Part shown: one piece after another, positions 1 to 10,560 of the stretch
Layout: each line of letters begins with the position of its first letter
Position numbering within the stretch: position 1 is the stretch's first letter
DNA from: Papio anubis
Taxonomy: Eukaryota > Chordata > Mammalia > Primates > Cercopithecidae
Assembly (NCBI RefSeq): GCF_008728515.1
Contig: NC_044986.1
Span: 113,510,313-113,574,312 of the forward strand
Length of the DNA stretch: 64,000 bases
Direction of reading: 5' to 3'
Translations under genes and position numbers: made by a program
The notes under the pieces: model-generated
The model's database searches: none
Seen by the model: the letters and a program-made list of their open reading frames with translations, nothing else
What the model was told of the DNA's origin: nothing

Positions 1-181
1 TTCTCCAGGGATAAGAAGGTGATCTATAATATCTCCCGCACTGACTTTTTTTTTTTGGTCCTCTGCATATGATTTACATGTGGAATAAGAGGCAGATCCA
101 CATCACGAGCAGCTGAAAACAACGTCAATGAGCTAGAAAGAAAACAGTTTGAAACCACTCAGAATGTTGTCATGGAGACAT

Positions 182-1130
182 TCATTCATTTAACAAATAT
201 TTGTTAAATTCTCACTGTGCAGCAGGCAGCACTGGTGGGCGCTGAGTGTAAAAGATAAGGTGCTCTCCTTGCCCTCTGGGAGCTCATAGTTTTGTCACTA
301 AGTACGTGCAGTGGCATTGCAGATGCTGCGTAAGAGCGTGGCCAGGGCCTGGAGGGTGCCCTCTTCTTCCTTTGGGGTGGGATGGGAGGAGAGGGTTCAC
401 GGAGGAGTAGAGCCCGGACAATGGGCATGGTTTTGAGGGTCGGAAACGCAGAGGGACATTCCATCCAGAAGTGGCAGCCCAGACAGAGGTCAGGAGATAG
501 GAGACAGAAAGGCTGGTGTGCCGGGGAGCTGTCCAGGGCAAAGGGTTCAGGGGGAGGCCTGGAGACACTAAGGTTGGAGAAGTGGGATTGTGGAGGACCT
601 TGTGTACCCACTTTGAACTTCATCCTCTAGACCCTGGGGAACCATTGGAGGGTTTTAATGAAAGGAGCACCATGATCCAGATTAATTTTTGGAGATTATT
701 GTGGCAGGACTGAGAAGAATGGACTGGGGGGCCAGGACTCAATGTACGTAGGGAGAATAGTGAGGAGGCCATTGGAAGAATCTGGTGGAGAAATGAAGAT
801 GTAACACATGAATGCAGAAGCTCTGGCCTTGGGATGGAAGAAACAGGTATGAGGGTGTGAACGCAGTGGAATCTGTAGGACTCAGGAATTTGGAAGGAAT
901 GGGGAGAGCAGGGAGGGAGAAGGAGGATTCCAGGAGGGCTGCCAGGTTTCTGACATGGATGCCTCGGTGAGTGATGACCCCATTCACTGAGATCAGAAAT
1001 ACCAGAGCAGGAGGGCAAGTGGAGAGTCCTGATCTAGACATGTTGAACTTGGGGGTTGGGGAGATGTCCCGGTAGAGAGGTCCAGTTAACTGTCCAGGTC
1101 TGGAACTCAACTGTGATCTGGACTTGCTGA
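182..1130 (-). repeat. Ancient mammalian repeat, L2-end-like, otherwise unclassified
   Basis: The left end reads like the complement of an L2 3' end, with a ttcattcattt run, 'acaaatatttgtt' and then 'gagctcatagt'. From about 600 the wording 'accattggagggtttt' and 'gacatgttgaacttgggggt' matches a long old repeat that recurs in mammalian genomes. The copy is heavily diverged. I cannot name the family, and it may be two separate fossils. Confidence 0.5.
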
Positions 1131-1172
1131 ATGGTAAAGTTTTTCAGACACAGCATATCAGAAAAAAGTCCT

Positions 1173-1488
1173 GGCCAGGCGCGGTGGCTCACGCCTGTAA
1201 TCCTAGCACTTTGGGAGGCCGAGGCAGGCAGATCACGAGGTCAGGAGATCAAGACCATCCTGGCTAATACGGTGAAACCCCGTCTCTGCTAAAAATACAA
1301 AAAAAAAAAAAAAAAAAAAATTAGCCGGGCGTGGTGGCAGGCGCCTGTAGTCCCAGCTACTCGGGAGACTGAGGCAGGAGAACGGTGTGAACCTGGGAGG
1401 CGGAGCTTGCTGTGAGCCCAGATGGCACCACTGCACTCCAGCCTGGGCGACAGAGCGAGACTCCATCTCAAAAAAAGAAAAAAGAAAA
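1173..1488 (+). mobile_element. AluY-like SINE
   Basis: This is a full two-arm Alu with the AluY traits 'gagatcaagaccatcctgg' and 'ggcggagcttgc', and a run of 23 A in the middle linker. A perfect 12-bp target-site duplication, cagaaaaaagtc, lies at 1159-1170 and 1489-1500. Confidence 0.95.
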
Positions 1489-1576
1489 CAGAAAAAAGTC
1501 TTTTGATGATTTTCATGACTAAGTCATTGTAGACGGGATCCCAAATAGACTGCCTTAAATTCCACCGTCTTTGGTG

Positions 1577-1676
1577 ATTTCCACACTACTTTTGCTTATT
1601 TCCTGACCATTTGTTTATTTCTACACTGTTTGTGTTTGTTTCCTGGCCATTTGTTTATTTCCACACTATTTTCCTT
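1577..1676. repeat. 40-bp tandem repeat, about 2.5 copies
   Basis: Units begin at 1581, 1621 and 1661 with ccacactact, ctacactgtt and ccacactatt. The two complete units differ at about 7 of 40 positions. I recognise no transposon family here. Confidence 0.8.
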
Positions 1677-2186
1677 GGAAGTAGGCCCATTTGAATCCTA
1701 GCTGCTGGACCACCGGGGAACTGCTAAGCCGGCACATTGAAAAGACTGCCTGTCCACCTTTATGCTGAGCTTGTTGTAGGCTGAGAAATTTATTTATTTC
1801 ACTGGACTGAAGTAATGTAGCTAACATGTCCTTAAGGATGTCTTTGTACTTGCTCTGGAAATTGTTCCAAAATGAATTTTCTACTTGATCAGTAGATACT
1901 CAATGAAACTCAGAGGGAAACATTCAGATAAACATGGAGGTAGGCTGTTGCTATGCAGCTGTGAGGACCGACAGCCTCGCTCTGGCATCAGCGGCTGCAT
2001 CTAGAAAATTCAGCACAAGCTGCTCCAGACAGAACGGTTAGCTGTGATCCCAGAACAGAGTATTGTATGCAGTATGGAATAGAACATCATTGGTGTTATT
2101 CTCCTCGGGCTGGATTACAGAGTTTATGATTTCTGTGGCATTATTTATTTCAAGGGCAGGCACTGCCCAAATCTAATTTCAAAACT
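1677..2186. other. No recognised content
   Basis: This is unique-looking sequence of mixed composition. I see no open frame of note, no repeat I can name and no clear regulatory motif. Confidence 0.5.
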
Positions 2187-2490
2187 TGACCGGTGCAGTG
2201 GCTCACGCCTGTAAACCGGCACTTTGGGAGGCTGCTGTGGATGGATCACTTGAGGTCAAGAGCTTGAGACCAGCCTGGCCAACATGGTGAAACCACATCT
2301 CTATTCAAACTACAAAAATTAGCCGAATGTGGTGACACACATCTGTAATCCCAGCTACTCGGGAGGCTGAGGCAGGAGAATTGCTTGAACCCCGGAGGTG
2401 GAGGTTGCAGTGAGCCGAGATTGCGCCATTGCACTCCAGCCTGGGCAACAAGAGCAAAACTCCGTCTCAAAAAATAATAATAATAATAAT
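2187..2490 (+). mobile_element. AluS-type SINE with (ATA)n tail
   Basis: This is a full Alu with 'cttgaggtcaagagcttgag' and a tail that has turned into an ATA triplet run. The short direct repeat 'aatttcaa' flanks it. It is moderately diverged. Confidence 0.92.
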
Positions 2491-2884
2491 TTCAAGGCAG
2501 CACTTACAGTACTTTTGCAGGAGTAGAAAGGCAAATATATCAACAGTCTGCATTTAAATGAGTGATGAAGAGAGAGGGGCATGCATAGATTGGAAAGTGG
2601 GGGCTGAGAGAAGCAAAGCAGCTATGTCTACAGCAGTCCATTTACTTATAGTTGGGAAAACTCAGGCTCTGTTTGGTGGAAGGGATACTGTCTGAATGAA
2701 ACATGGCACCAGAATTCAACATGCTGTTCTGATGGCTTCTTTGTAGACTGTAGAGATTGTCTTGCCTTGGGGAAGAGACCCTGGCTGGAACTGATTTGAA
2801 TTGGCATGTTTTCGTCTATCTGGGTACACTGGGGAGTCTCAGATGATTGTCTCTGCCTCTTTCTCTCCCCGTCAGTGTTTCTGA
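2491..2884. other. No recognised content
   Basis: About 390 bases without a repeat that I can identify. The antisense open frame at 2646-2897 (83 codons) has no recognisable domain and is within chance. Confidence 0.45.
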
Positions 2885-3275
2885 GCCCTGGCTGCACTTT
2901 AAAATCACCTAGGAAGCTCTTAAGATCATACTGATGGGCTGGGCACAGTGAGTGGCTTGTGCTTGTAATTGCAGCATTTTAGGAGGCTGAGGCAGGAGGA
3001 TTGTCTGAGGCCAGGAGTTCGAGACCAGCCTGGGCAACATAGTGAGACTCTGTCTCTACAAAAAAAATTTAAAAACTAGTCCGGTGTGGTGGTTGCCAGT
3101 AGTCCCGGCTAGTCTGGAGGCTGAGGTGGGAGGATTGCTTGAGCCCAGAAGTTTGAGGCTGTACTCCAGTTTGGGTGACAGACTGAGACACCATCTCTTA
3201 AAAAAAAGAAAAAAAAAGAAAAAAAATTATACTGATGCCCAGGCCCCATCCAAAACCAATTGAGTCAGAAGTGGA
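2885..3275 (+). mobile_element. MER5-like hAT fossil split by an AluJ
   Basis: The left part (2885-2936) has the MER5-type wording 'aaaatcacctaggaagctct'. The right part (3228-3275) resumes with 'actgatgcccaggcccc'. The inserted AluJ between them duplicated 'atactgatg' (2928-2936 and 3229-3237). Confidence 0.7.
2937..3226 (+). mobile_element. AluJ SINE inside MER5-like element
   Basis: An old Alu with 'gaggccaggagttcgagac' and 'gggcaacatagtgagac', typical of AluJ. The right arm lacks part of its middle. The tail is A-rich with G interruptions. Confidence 0.9.
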
Positions 3276-4182
3276 GGTAATGGCAGGTGATGGAAAATTG
3301 AAAAAGCATCTCCCCCAAACCCCACCTACTGATCCCAACACATAATCAGTGCGATGTCAGAGCCACCCGTCTCCAGCCCTTGCCCCCTGGTTTCACCTGC
3401 TAGGGTGGGGCTGCTCTGTGTGATGACCAGGGGTGTGGGCGGATGTGTCCAGATGTGTCCACAGGCAGAAACCCATGCCAGGCAATGTTTCCTTCAGGGC
3501 AGAGGCTTCATTGAGAGGAGCAAACTCAGATGTGCTGCCTTGGAACAGCCTAGATTTGTTATGAGATTGGTGAATTGACTTGAGCCCATCATCCCATCGT
3601 TGAGGAGCAGGCACCAGCCACTGACTGGGCTCAGGAGTGAGAACCTCACTTCTCAAAGGTGGCTGAAGAAGTATGGGCAGTCGTGGCAGTGCCAGGCCTT
3701 GAGAGGCTGGGGTAGGGTGTGGTCGAGCCAGCACATTGCGGTGCCAAGCACATCAGAAGAGGGTCAGGACTGCTAAAGGCAGCAGGTACCAAAGCCCAGG
3801 ATGCTGGGCTAGAATCCCTGAAATCCTTGGGGTCAAGGTCAGGATGGATGGCAGGATGTGTGGCAGGAGAGTGAGTTGGCACCTCTGTCGTGGGAAGGGC
3901 AGAGCCTCCTCCTCCAGTTACCTTAAGGCAGACACTTTCCTCTCAGTGTGGACCAGAGGGAGGGCAGCTTCTGCAACCAAAGAAAACAACTGCTTTGGGA
4001 TTAAGGAACAGCCTCCGGAGAAAGGCTTTGACATGGATGAACTCTGGAAATCTAGCCTGCCCCTGCTCCTGCGGCTTTGTTCTGAAGGGAGGCTGGCCCT
4101 GTTCACTTGTTTAAATCACTGCCAAGTGCCAGTCTGTGTGTGTTAGAGAAACTGACACTTGAATAGAAATTCATTGATTGGG
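3276..4182. other. Repeat-poor stretch, no recognised gene
   Basis: About 900 bases with no repeat that I can name. A plus-strand open frame of 136 codons (3736-4146) covers its right half. Its protein has no domain, signal peptide or compositional trend that I recognise, and a frame this long is expected by chance in 64 kb. Confidence 0.5.
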
Positions 4183-4478
4183 GGCCAGGCGCAGTGCATC
4201 ACGCCTGTAATCCCAGCACTTTGGGAGGCCAAGGCGGGTGGATCACTTGAGGTCAGGAGTTCGAGACCAGCCTGGCCAATGTGGTGAAACCCCGTCTCTA
4301 CTAAAAATACAAAAATTAGCTGGGCATGGTGGTGGCCACCTGTAATCCCAGCTACTTGGGAGGCTGACAGGAGAATCGCTTGAACGCAGGAGTTGGAAGT
4401 TGCAGTAAGCCAAGATCGCACCACTGCACTGTAGCCTGGGCGACAAGAGGGAAACTCCATCTCAAAAAAAAAGAAAAG
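4183..4478 (+). mobile_element. AluSx-type SINE
   Basis: A full Alu with flanking repeats aaattcattgattggg (4168-4183) and aaatccattgattggg (4479-4494), one mismatch. A small deletion turns 'gctgaggcagg' into 'gctgacagg'. Confidence 0.94.
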
Positions 4479-4797
4479 AAATCCATTGATTGGGGCTGAA
4501 GATAACCACTTTTCCAATGACTGAAAATGGCTAAGCTGGTAAAGCTAGTACTTGAATTTCTCAGGCACCAATACAGCTTTCTAAGGATCAATCTGACCTG
4601 CTTAGAAGGCGATGTTCTAAAAGACAGAGAGTTCCTCTCTGGAAAGCTTGCATTGGAATGGAGGACACAAGCAGGAAATGTGAAAAGTAATGGTTGAAAG
4701 CCTTGCTTATGGTGACACATAGGGAGGCAGGTGTATATCTTACGATTCTAGACTCTCGGATACCTTGGGAAACCGTATTGAAAGTGACCTTGATTTC

Positions 4798-5105
4798 TTC
4801 TTCTTCTTTTTTTCTTTTGAGACGGAGTCTCGCTCTGTCGCCCAGGCTGGAGTAGAGTGGCGCGATCTTGGCTGACTGTAAGCTCCGCCTCCTGGGTTCA
4901 TGCCATTCTCCTGCCTCAGCCTCTGGAGTAGCTGAGACTGCAGGTTCCCACCACCATGTCCAGCTAATTATTTTGTATTTTGTTAGTAGAGACGGGGTTT
5001 CACCGTGTTAGCCAGGATGGTCTTGAGCTCCTGACCTTGTGATCCGCCTTCCTCAGCCTCCCAAAGTGCTGGGATTATAGGCGTAAGCCACTGTGCCAGG
5101 CTGTT
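4798..5105 (-). mobile_element. AluY-type SINE
   Basis: A minus-strand Alu with AluY traits ('gtaagctccgcctcc', 'caccgtgttagccaggatgg'). The target duplication accttgatttc lies at 4787-4797 and 5106-5116. Confidence 0.94.
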
Positions 5106-5175
5106 ACCTTGATTTCAAATAAAACCAGGCAATCCCCATGAAACAGGCTTTGAGGGATGCAGTAAGTTATTTACT

Positions 5176-5207
5176 GATGGTGGTGGTGGTGGTGGTGGTG
5201 TGTGTGG
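5176..5207. repeat. (TGG)n microsatellite
   Basis: About eight TGG/GGT triplets are followed by a short GT run. Confidence 0.9.
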
Positions 5208-5935
5208 TTAAAGCCAAAATCTTGCCAAGCTTTGGGCATGCATATGTGAGCCTGTCTGCTGAATGAGCTAAGGCTTTCTGGAATCTTAAACAATGCACCC
5301 CGGACCTGTGAAAACCAGGCTCTGTGAAAGCCATTAATGATTGAGAAGAGTTGACATTGACAGGTCTTCCATAATGATGGCTCTTCCGTAGCAGTTCAGA
5401 ATCCTGCCTTATTTAGTGTACTCCCTCCTTTTTGCTCCATATCTATGCTTTCTTATCCTGGGAGCCATGCTGAGCTTCCTTCTAAGTCCGGAGGCTTCCC
5501 CTGCCTGGTTGGCAGTGAACTCACCTTTGTTTCTGATCACCGTTTGGTGATCGTTGTTTATTTCATGTCTGTAAGAGGAAACAGAAGTGATCTAATGCTA
5601 GTGCCACTTTCTAGCCAAGAGGTAATATATTTGGTCCTTCCAGTGACTTTCTCATGGTGTTTTGTCCGTTGCAAAAATCAAGGACGTTTTACATTTGATG
5701 TGAGATCCAGAATCAATGCATTTCTGTTAATTTCTTAGACATTGCTTATAGTACTCCCTGAAGTGAAGGAAAAGACAACTGGCCATATCCCATACTACAA
5801 AACAAGGAATTGAACCTATTTTGAGTAGGCATGTTGGTTATCTCTCAGGGTCCACGTATCTCTGGGGCCTCTTCCTGCCTAGGGTTTCTACCTCCCAAAT
5901 AGTGCACTAAGTGTGGCTCTTGTGGAAGTTAGTGT
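5208..5935. other. No recognised content
   Basis: This is unique-looking sequence. A plus-strand frame at 5445-5738 (97 codons) is the longest and has no recognisable feature. No repeat family is evident. Confidence 0.45.
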
Positions 5936-6322
5936 CTTATTCCATTTTCTGTTGCTATAACATAATACTTTGATACTAGGTAATTTACAAAGGAAACAGA
6001 GTTCTTTAGCACACAATTCTGCAGGCTGAGAAGTCCAAGATCGGGCGGCTGCCTCTGGTGAGGATTTTGTGCTGCTTTATGGCATATGGCAGAAAAGCAG
6101 AAGGGCAAGTGAGTGTGTGCCAAGAGAGGGGAGGCAAAGAGAACACCCCACCTTATAACAACCTGCTCTTGTTAGTGCTAACCTAGTCCCATGAGAGCTG
6201 CATTCACTCCTTCATGACGGCAGATGCCTCATGACCGAAACAATTCCCAGCACTGCTGGATTGAGGATTTACGTTTTCAACACATGAAGTGTCGGAGGAC
6301 ATGCTCAAAGCATGGCAGTTTC
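5936..6322 (-). mobile_element. MaLR solo LTR (MST/MLT1 type)
   Basis: In this orientation the sequence starts with the LTR end complement 'ccattttctgttgctataac' and has 'ctaggtaatttacaaag', 'ccatgagagctgcattcact' and 'ttcaacacatgaag'. These follow the MaLR LTR order. It is strongly diverged, with no internal region. Confidence 0.7.
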
Positions 6323-6344
6323 CCTTTCTTTAGTTCCTTCTCCC

Positions 6345-6740
6345 ACAGCACTGTGCAAATGAGTATTTAAATGCATGTCTGATAATCAACCTCACTACTT
6401 TAATTCCAAAAAGTCCCCTGCTTGATAGGATCCAAACTCTTTTGCAAATGAGCCCCCTACTTTGTGATCTACCTCTTTAGTTTTCATCTTCCCACCCTTC
6501 ACCCATGTTTCAGTTGAGTTGTCCTGAAAAGAGCAGGTAATTGCCTCTCCCCACCGTCCCCCGCCCCGCATCCTTCCTGCTGCAGTTTGACACACACCTC
6601 CTTTGGGACACGTCCCTTGATTTCCTGTCTGGACGGGTCCTTCCCTCTGAGATTCCACGGCACCAAGGTTTGCTTCTATCACTCCTGACTGTGCCGTGGG
6701 ATCTCTGCTGCTCCAGACTGTGGACTTCCTGAATCTAGCC
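6345..6740 (+). mobile_element. L2-like LINE fragment
   Basis: Phrases such as 'ggatccaaactcttttgc' and 'tgatctacctctttag' follow the L2 3' region order. The match is weak and the ends are uncertain. Confidence 0.4.
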
Positions 6741-6904
6741 CTGAACTAAAGGCAACATGGTGGGAATGGAGGCAAGGATTAGGGGAACTCAGGTAAAATT
6801 AAGGAGGTTAGAAACCCTGGGACTGGGTGCTGAATAGGCAAAGAAGGTTTGGTGGAAGGGAGGAATCTATGCTGACTTCCAGTTCTCTCTGGCTTTGGTG
6901 ACTG

Positions 6905-7527
6905 TATTAGTCCTCCAAAGAAACAGAAGCAATAGGATATATATAGATACATAGAAAGATTTATTGTGAGGGATTGGCTCCTGTCATTCTGGAGGCTGAG
7001 AAGTTCCACAGTCTGCCATCTGCAAACTGGAGACCCAGGAAAGCAATGATTTGGTCCAAGGCCAAAGACCTGGGAACCAGGGGAGCCGACCTCCAAGGGC
7101 AGGAGATGGATGTCCTGGCTCCAGGAGAGAGAAAAACCAGGTTAGTGGCATGCGCCTGTAGCCGCAGCTACCTGGGAGGCTGAGGTGGGAGGATCACTTG
7201 AGTCCAGGAATCGAGGCTGCAGTGAGCCGTGATCATACCACTGCACTCCAGTCTGGGCAACAGAGTAAGACTCTGTCTCTGAAAGAAAAGAAAAAAAAAA
7301 AAAAAAGGAAGAAGAACAAATTGATTCTTCCTCGGCCTCTTTGTTCTGTTCTGGCTCTCGGTGGATTTGAACATACCCGCTTACACGGGTGAGGATAATC
7401 TTTTTACTCAGTCGGCTGATTCAGATGCTAATCTCTTCCAGAAATTCCCTCACAGACACACCAGAAATACTCTGGATACCCTTTAGGCCGGTCAAGTTGA
7501 CACATAAAATTATCCGTTACATTGACC
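6905..7527 (-). mobile_element. ERVL LTR (MLT2 type), split by an Alu arm
   Basis: The left part (6905-7142) has 'tattagtcctccaaagaaac', 'gcaataggatatatatag' and 'gagaagttccacagtctgcc'. The right part (7318-7527) has 'gattcagatgctaatctc' and 'gtcaagttgacacataaaat'. Together they follow an MLT2-type LTR in reverse. An Alu right arm sits between the two parts. Confidence 0.75.
7143..7310 (+). mobile_element. Alu right arm (AluJ type), 5' truncated
   Basis: It begins at 'gtggcatgcgcctgtagc' and runs through 'ccactgcactccagtctggg' to an A-rich tail at about 7290-7308. The left arm is absent. Confidence 0.88.
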
Positions 7528-7581
7528 AAGTGAATGACAGGTTCCTCAATCAATATGGGGCATTCCAGAAGAGGTGGAAGG

Positions 7582-7584
<3 letters not shown>

Positions 7585-7616
<32 letters not shown>
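7585..7616. repeat. (GA)16 microsatellite
   Basis: An uninterrupted run of 16 GA units lies just right of the ERVL LTR. Confidence 0.97.
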
Positions 7617-7620
<4 letters not shown>

Positions 7621-8762
7621 TTTTATGGCAACAGAGTATACTTAAATCTGGTCTGACCTCTCCTGCCACCTTGTGTACTATGTATATTACTCTGTAGATA
7701 TTTAGAGTAGTTGAAAAAACAATGTGTTTCATCACACTTTTAAAACCAGTGTTGCATCTTTGCATGTTTATTTCCTTGTGCCATCTCTGTCATCTAATCT
7801 GGATATTTACATGGGAGTTCAGCTCATATGTGGATTACTTGGTGGCTTAAATTCCTCGAATAATATATCTTGGCAGATGTTTTCCCTTTCTTCTGTAAAC
7901 TTACTTAGCTAATGATTTATACAAATTCCACTTAAATGATTTCAAGAGCAATCTATCTAGATATCTATCTAGATATGTAGATCTATCTATATAGATGTCT
8001 CTGTTTCTCTCATAGGCTAATATTTTTAAAAAGTCAGAATAGCTTACATTGGAGAACCACACTAATGAAAGATTAAATGCGAGTAGGCCTGAGATAGACT
8101 AGGATGGCAGATATAGAAAAAGAAATAGACACCAAAGATTCTTTTTTTTTTTTTTTTTCTGTTAAGCTTTAGGTTGTGTCCATTCTGTCTTCTATGTGGT
8201 TTTGGCATGATTCATATGGCAAATGAAATATTTTAGTGAAGCTTTATTTATGACTTACTGTGTATTTTAAATTATATGTAATTTGATTAACAAATTTCAT
8301 TTCACATATGTGAAGTCCAGGGCTATCGTTTGAGTAGTTTGCAGAGTTGTTTACTGTTTTAAAGCTATATAACTCTTTTTCTCAAAGCTTAAAATTGAGA
8401 TCTGAGGCTCTGATGATTGGTCTGAAGGCAGGTTTGGGGGAATAAATTTTTTCTAAAGTAATAGTTGGATAGAATTTGGTAAATGGATTAATATCCATTT
8501 TTTAGCTATTTGCATTTTTTCTTTTATGAATATTTAAAAAATAGTTTTGACTATATGATATGGATAAGTAGGAGGTATCACTTGGGGTACAAACACATAC
8601 AAGGGTATCTTTTAAGAAATACAGTGCTGTAATAGATGTGGTGTTTTTGGTTCTTATTGAAAGCTGTAGAACTGATGAACTAAGTATACACACACGTAAG
8701 TGTACTATATGTAGGTGTGTAAATAAATATGCAGATACACACATTGTAAATATGTCTTGGAG
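7617..8762. other. AT-rich stretch without recognised gene or repeat
   Basis: About 1.1 kb of AT-rich sequence. It holds a degenerate TCTA/TAGA patch (about 7948-7998) that can fold on itself and a run of about 18 T at 8142-8159. I see no convincing transposon signature. Confidence 0.5.
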
Positions 8763-9060
8763 GCCAATCACAGTGTCTCATGCCTGTAGTCCCAAAACTT
8801 TGGGAGGCTGAGATAGAAGAACCATTTGAGGCAAGGAGTTTAAGACCAGCCTGGACAATATAGCAAGACCCTGTCTCTACGAAAAATCAAAGAAAATTAG
8901 CCTGGTGTGGTGGCATGTGCCTGTAGTCCCAGCTACTCAGGAGGCTGAGGCAGGAGGATCCCTTGAGTCCAGGAGTTTGAGGCTTTAGTGAGCTCTGACT
9001 CTGCCACTGCACATCAGCCTGGGTGATAGAGCAAGACCCTGTCTCTGAAAATGAATAAAT
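8763..9060 (+). mobile_element. AluJ SINE with (ATAC)n tail
   Basis: A diverged AluJ ('gaggcaaggagtttaagacc', 'ggacaatatagcaagacc'). Its tail has become an ATAC repeat reaching about 9072. It forms the left half of an inverted Alu pair. Confidence 0.9.
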
Positions 9061-9077
9061 ACATACATACATCTCAG

Positions 9078-9391
9078 GTATTTTTAATTTTTTTTTTTTT
9101 TTAATTTTGAGATGGAGTCTCACCCTGTTGCTCAGGCTGGAGTGCAGTGGCGCAATCTTGGCTCATTGCAACCTCTTGGCTCCCAGCTTCAAGTGATTCT
9201 TCTGCCTCAGCCTCCCAAGTAGCTGGGTTTACAGGTGCCTGCCACCAGGCCTGGCTAGTTTTTGTACTTTTAGTAGAGACAGGGTTTCACCATGTTGGCC
9301 AGACCGGTTTTGAACTCCTGACCTCAGGTGATCCACCTGCCTTGGCCTCCCAAAGTGCTGGAATTATAGGCATGAGCCACCGCGCCTGGCC
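9078..9391 (-). mobile_element. AluS SINE, right half of an inverted Alu pair
   Basis: A full minus-strand Alu inserted at the tail of the preceding AluJ. 'acatctcag' is duplicated at 9069-9077 and 9392-9400. Confidence 0.93.
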
Positions 9392-9521
9392 ACATCTCAG
9401 TTTTTTATATCTTTTTATTGAAGAACAAAATGTACTTTTGCTTCTTTTAGTAAATGTACCTTCAAGGCTTTTAAAAACAGCCTTCTTCCTGTGTCATGAT
9501 TTAGAAACTAGTGACTTCTAC

Positions 9522-9700
9522 AAGCATTGTTTTATTTAATCGTCACCATAAACCTATAAAGTGGATATTATGATTGACATTTCACAGATAAGGAACTTGG
9601 ACTTATTTAAGACATTTTTAGGGGCTACATAACTAGTAATGTGCGGAGAGGAAGTTACCCAGGTCTGTGTGTCTCTTTCCACTATGATTTGACCCATCTG
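9522..9700 (-). mobile_element. MIR SINE
   Basis: The order 'catttcacagataagg', 'acttggactta', 'gggctacataactagtaa' and 'gttacccaggtctg' follows the complement of MIR. Divergence is high. Confidence 0.7.
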
Positions 9701-9854
9701 CTGTCTCTGTGTTCTCTTGTGAAGAAAGGGGCCACTTCTCCTTGATGCAGGCAATAGCCCACTCTACGTCGGAGGTGTTCATTAATGGTGAAAGAATAAA
9801 TCTGTAACTGTGACTTCTCAGCTAATAGAAAGGCAGGATACGGTGTGGTGAAGT

Positions 9855-10065
9855 CATGAAAATCAGCTCGTCTAAGTTTGCCTCAGACTCCTGCTCTTAG
9901 AAGCTACTTGACCTTGGGCAAGTCGTTTGAACTCTGAGCCCCCATTTGCAGGATGATGGGGATGATGATAATATCTGCCTCCAATAGTCGTTGTAGGGAT
10001 CAAACAGTCAATGTGTGCCTGGCACATAGTGTGGGCTCTTCAAATGTTTGCTGTGTACATTATTA
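9855..10065 (+). mobile_element. MIR SINE
   Basis: The conserved MIR core 'gctacttgaccttgggcaag' is present, followed by 'gatgatgataatatctgcct' and 'gtgcctggcacatagtg'. It lies head-on to the MIR at 9522-9700. Confidence 0.85.
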
Positions 10066-10384
10066 TTATGTGTAAGGGACATCTTGCTAGACAGTGGGAA
10101 TAGGGGGAAGGTTCCTTCCCAGAAGCCGTATCATGCAAGTGTCGCCTCCCTAAGGCTCCCTGTTGAACCCTAAGGTAGCCCTTCTTGAAATGGGAAACCA
10201 AGGCAGCAGCGAGGAGGTGGCCGGCCTTCTTCCAGGGGCGAGGCTGCTGCTGTCATAGACCAACCCTGCTGCAGAGTTGCCAAGGATACATCAGTTTCAC
10301 CATTTTTCTTGCTGACAAAACTCCTGTGAAAACTCTTGCTTTCTTTGGTTCTCTTACCATCTGCTTCTCTTAATGTTAGAGTCA
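10066..10384. other. No recognised content
   Basis: About 320 bases of moderately GC-rich sequence. Two opposed open frames overlap here (62 and 106 codons), neither with recognisable content. Confidence 0.45.
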
Positions 10385-10560
10385 CCAGAGCATTAGAACT
10401 AGTAAAGGAACTTAGACATCTTGGTCCAGTTCTCTTGACTTTCAGATGAGGAAAGAGGTGCAGAGAGGTAAAGTGATTGCCCGAGGTCATGGAGCTAAGC
10501 CAGGCAGATGCGGAGAGTCAGAAGGATGGTTTCTGGCCTCCAAATTCAGAACTCTTTCCA
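10385..10560 (-). mobile_element. MIR-like or related ancient SINE
   Basis: 'tttcagatgaggaaagagg', 'gcagagaggtaaagtgattg' and 'ggtcatggagctaag' match the MIR core complement. The left part 'agaactagtaaagg' resembles another old SINE, so the exact family is uncertain. Confidence 0.55.

Noticed and set aside
3736..4146. 136-codon plus frame as a gene
   Set aside because: No domain, no supporting signals, chance length.
7948..7998. Palindromic TCTA/TAGA patch as a regulatory hairpin
   Set aside because: Short degenerate tetranucleotide sequence folds on itself trivially.
9147..9539. 130-codon plus frame
   Set aside because: Most of it is the familiar antisense frame of an Alu.
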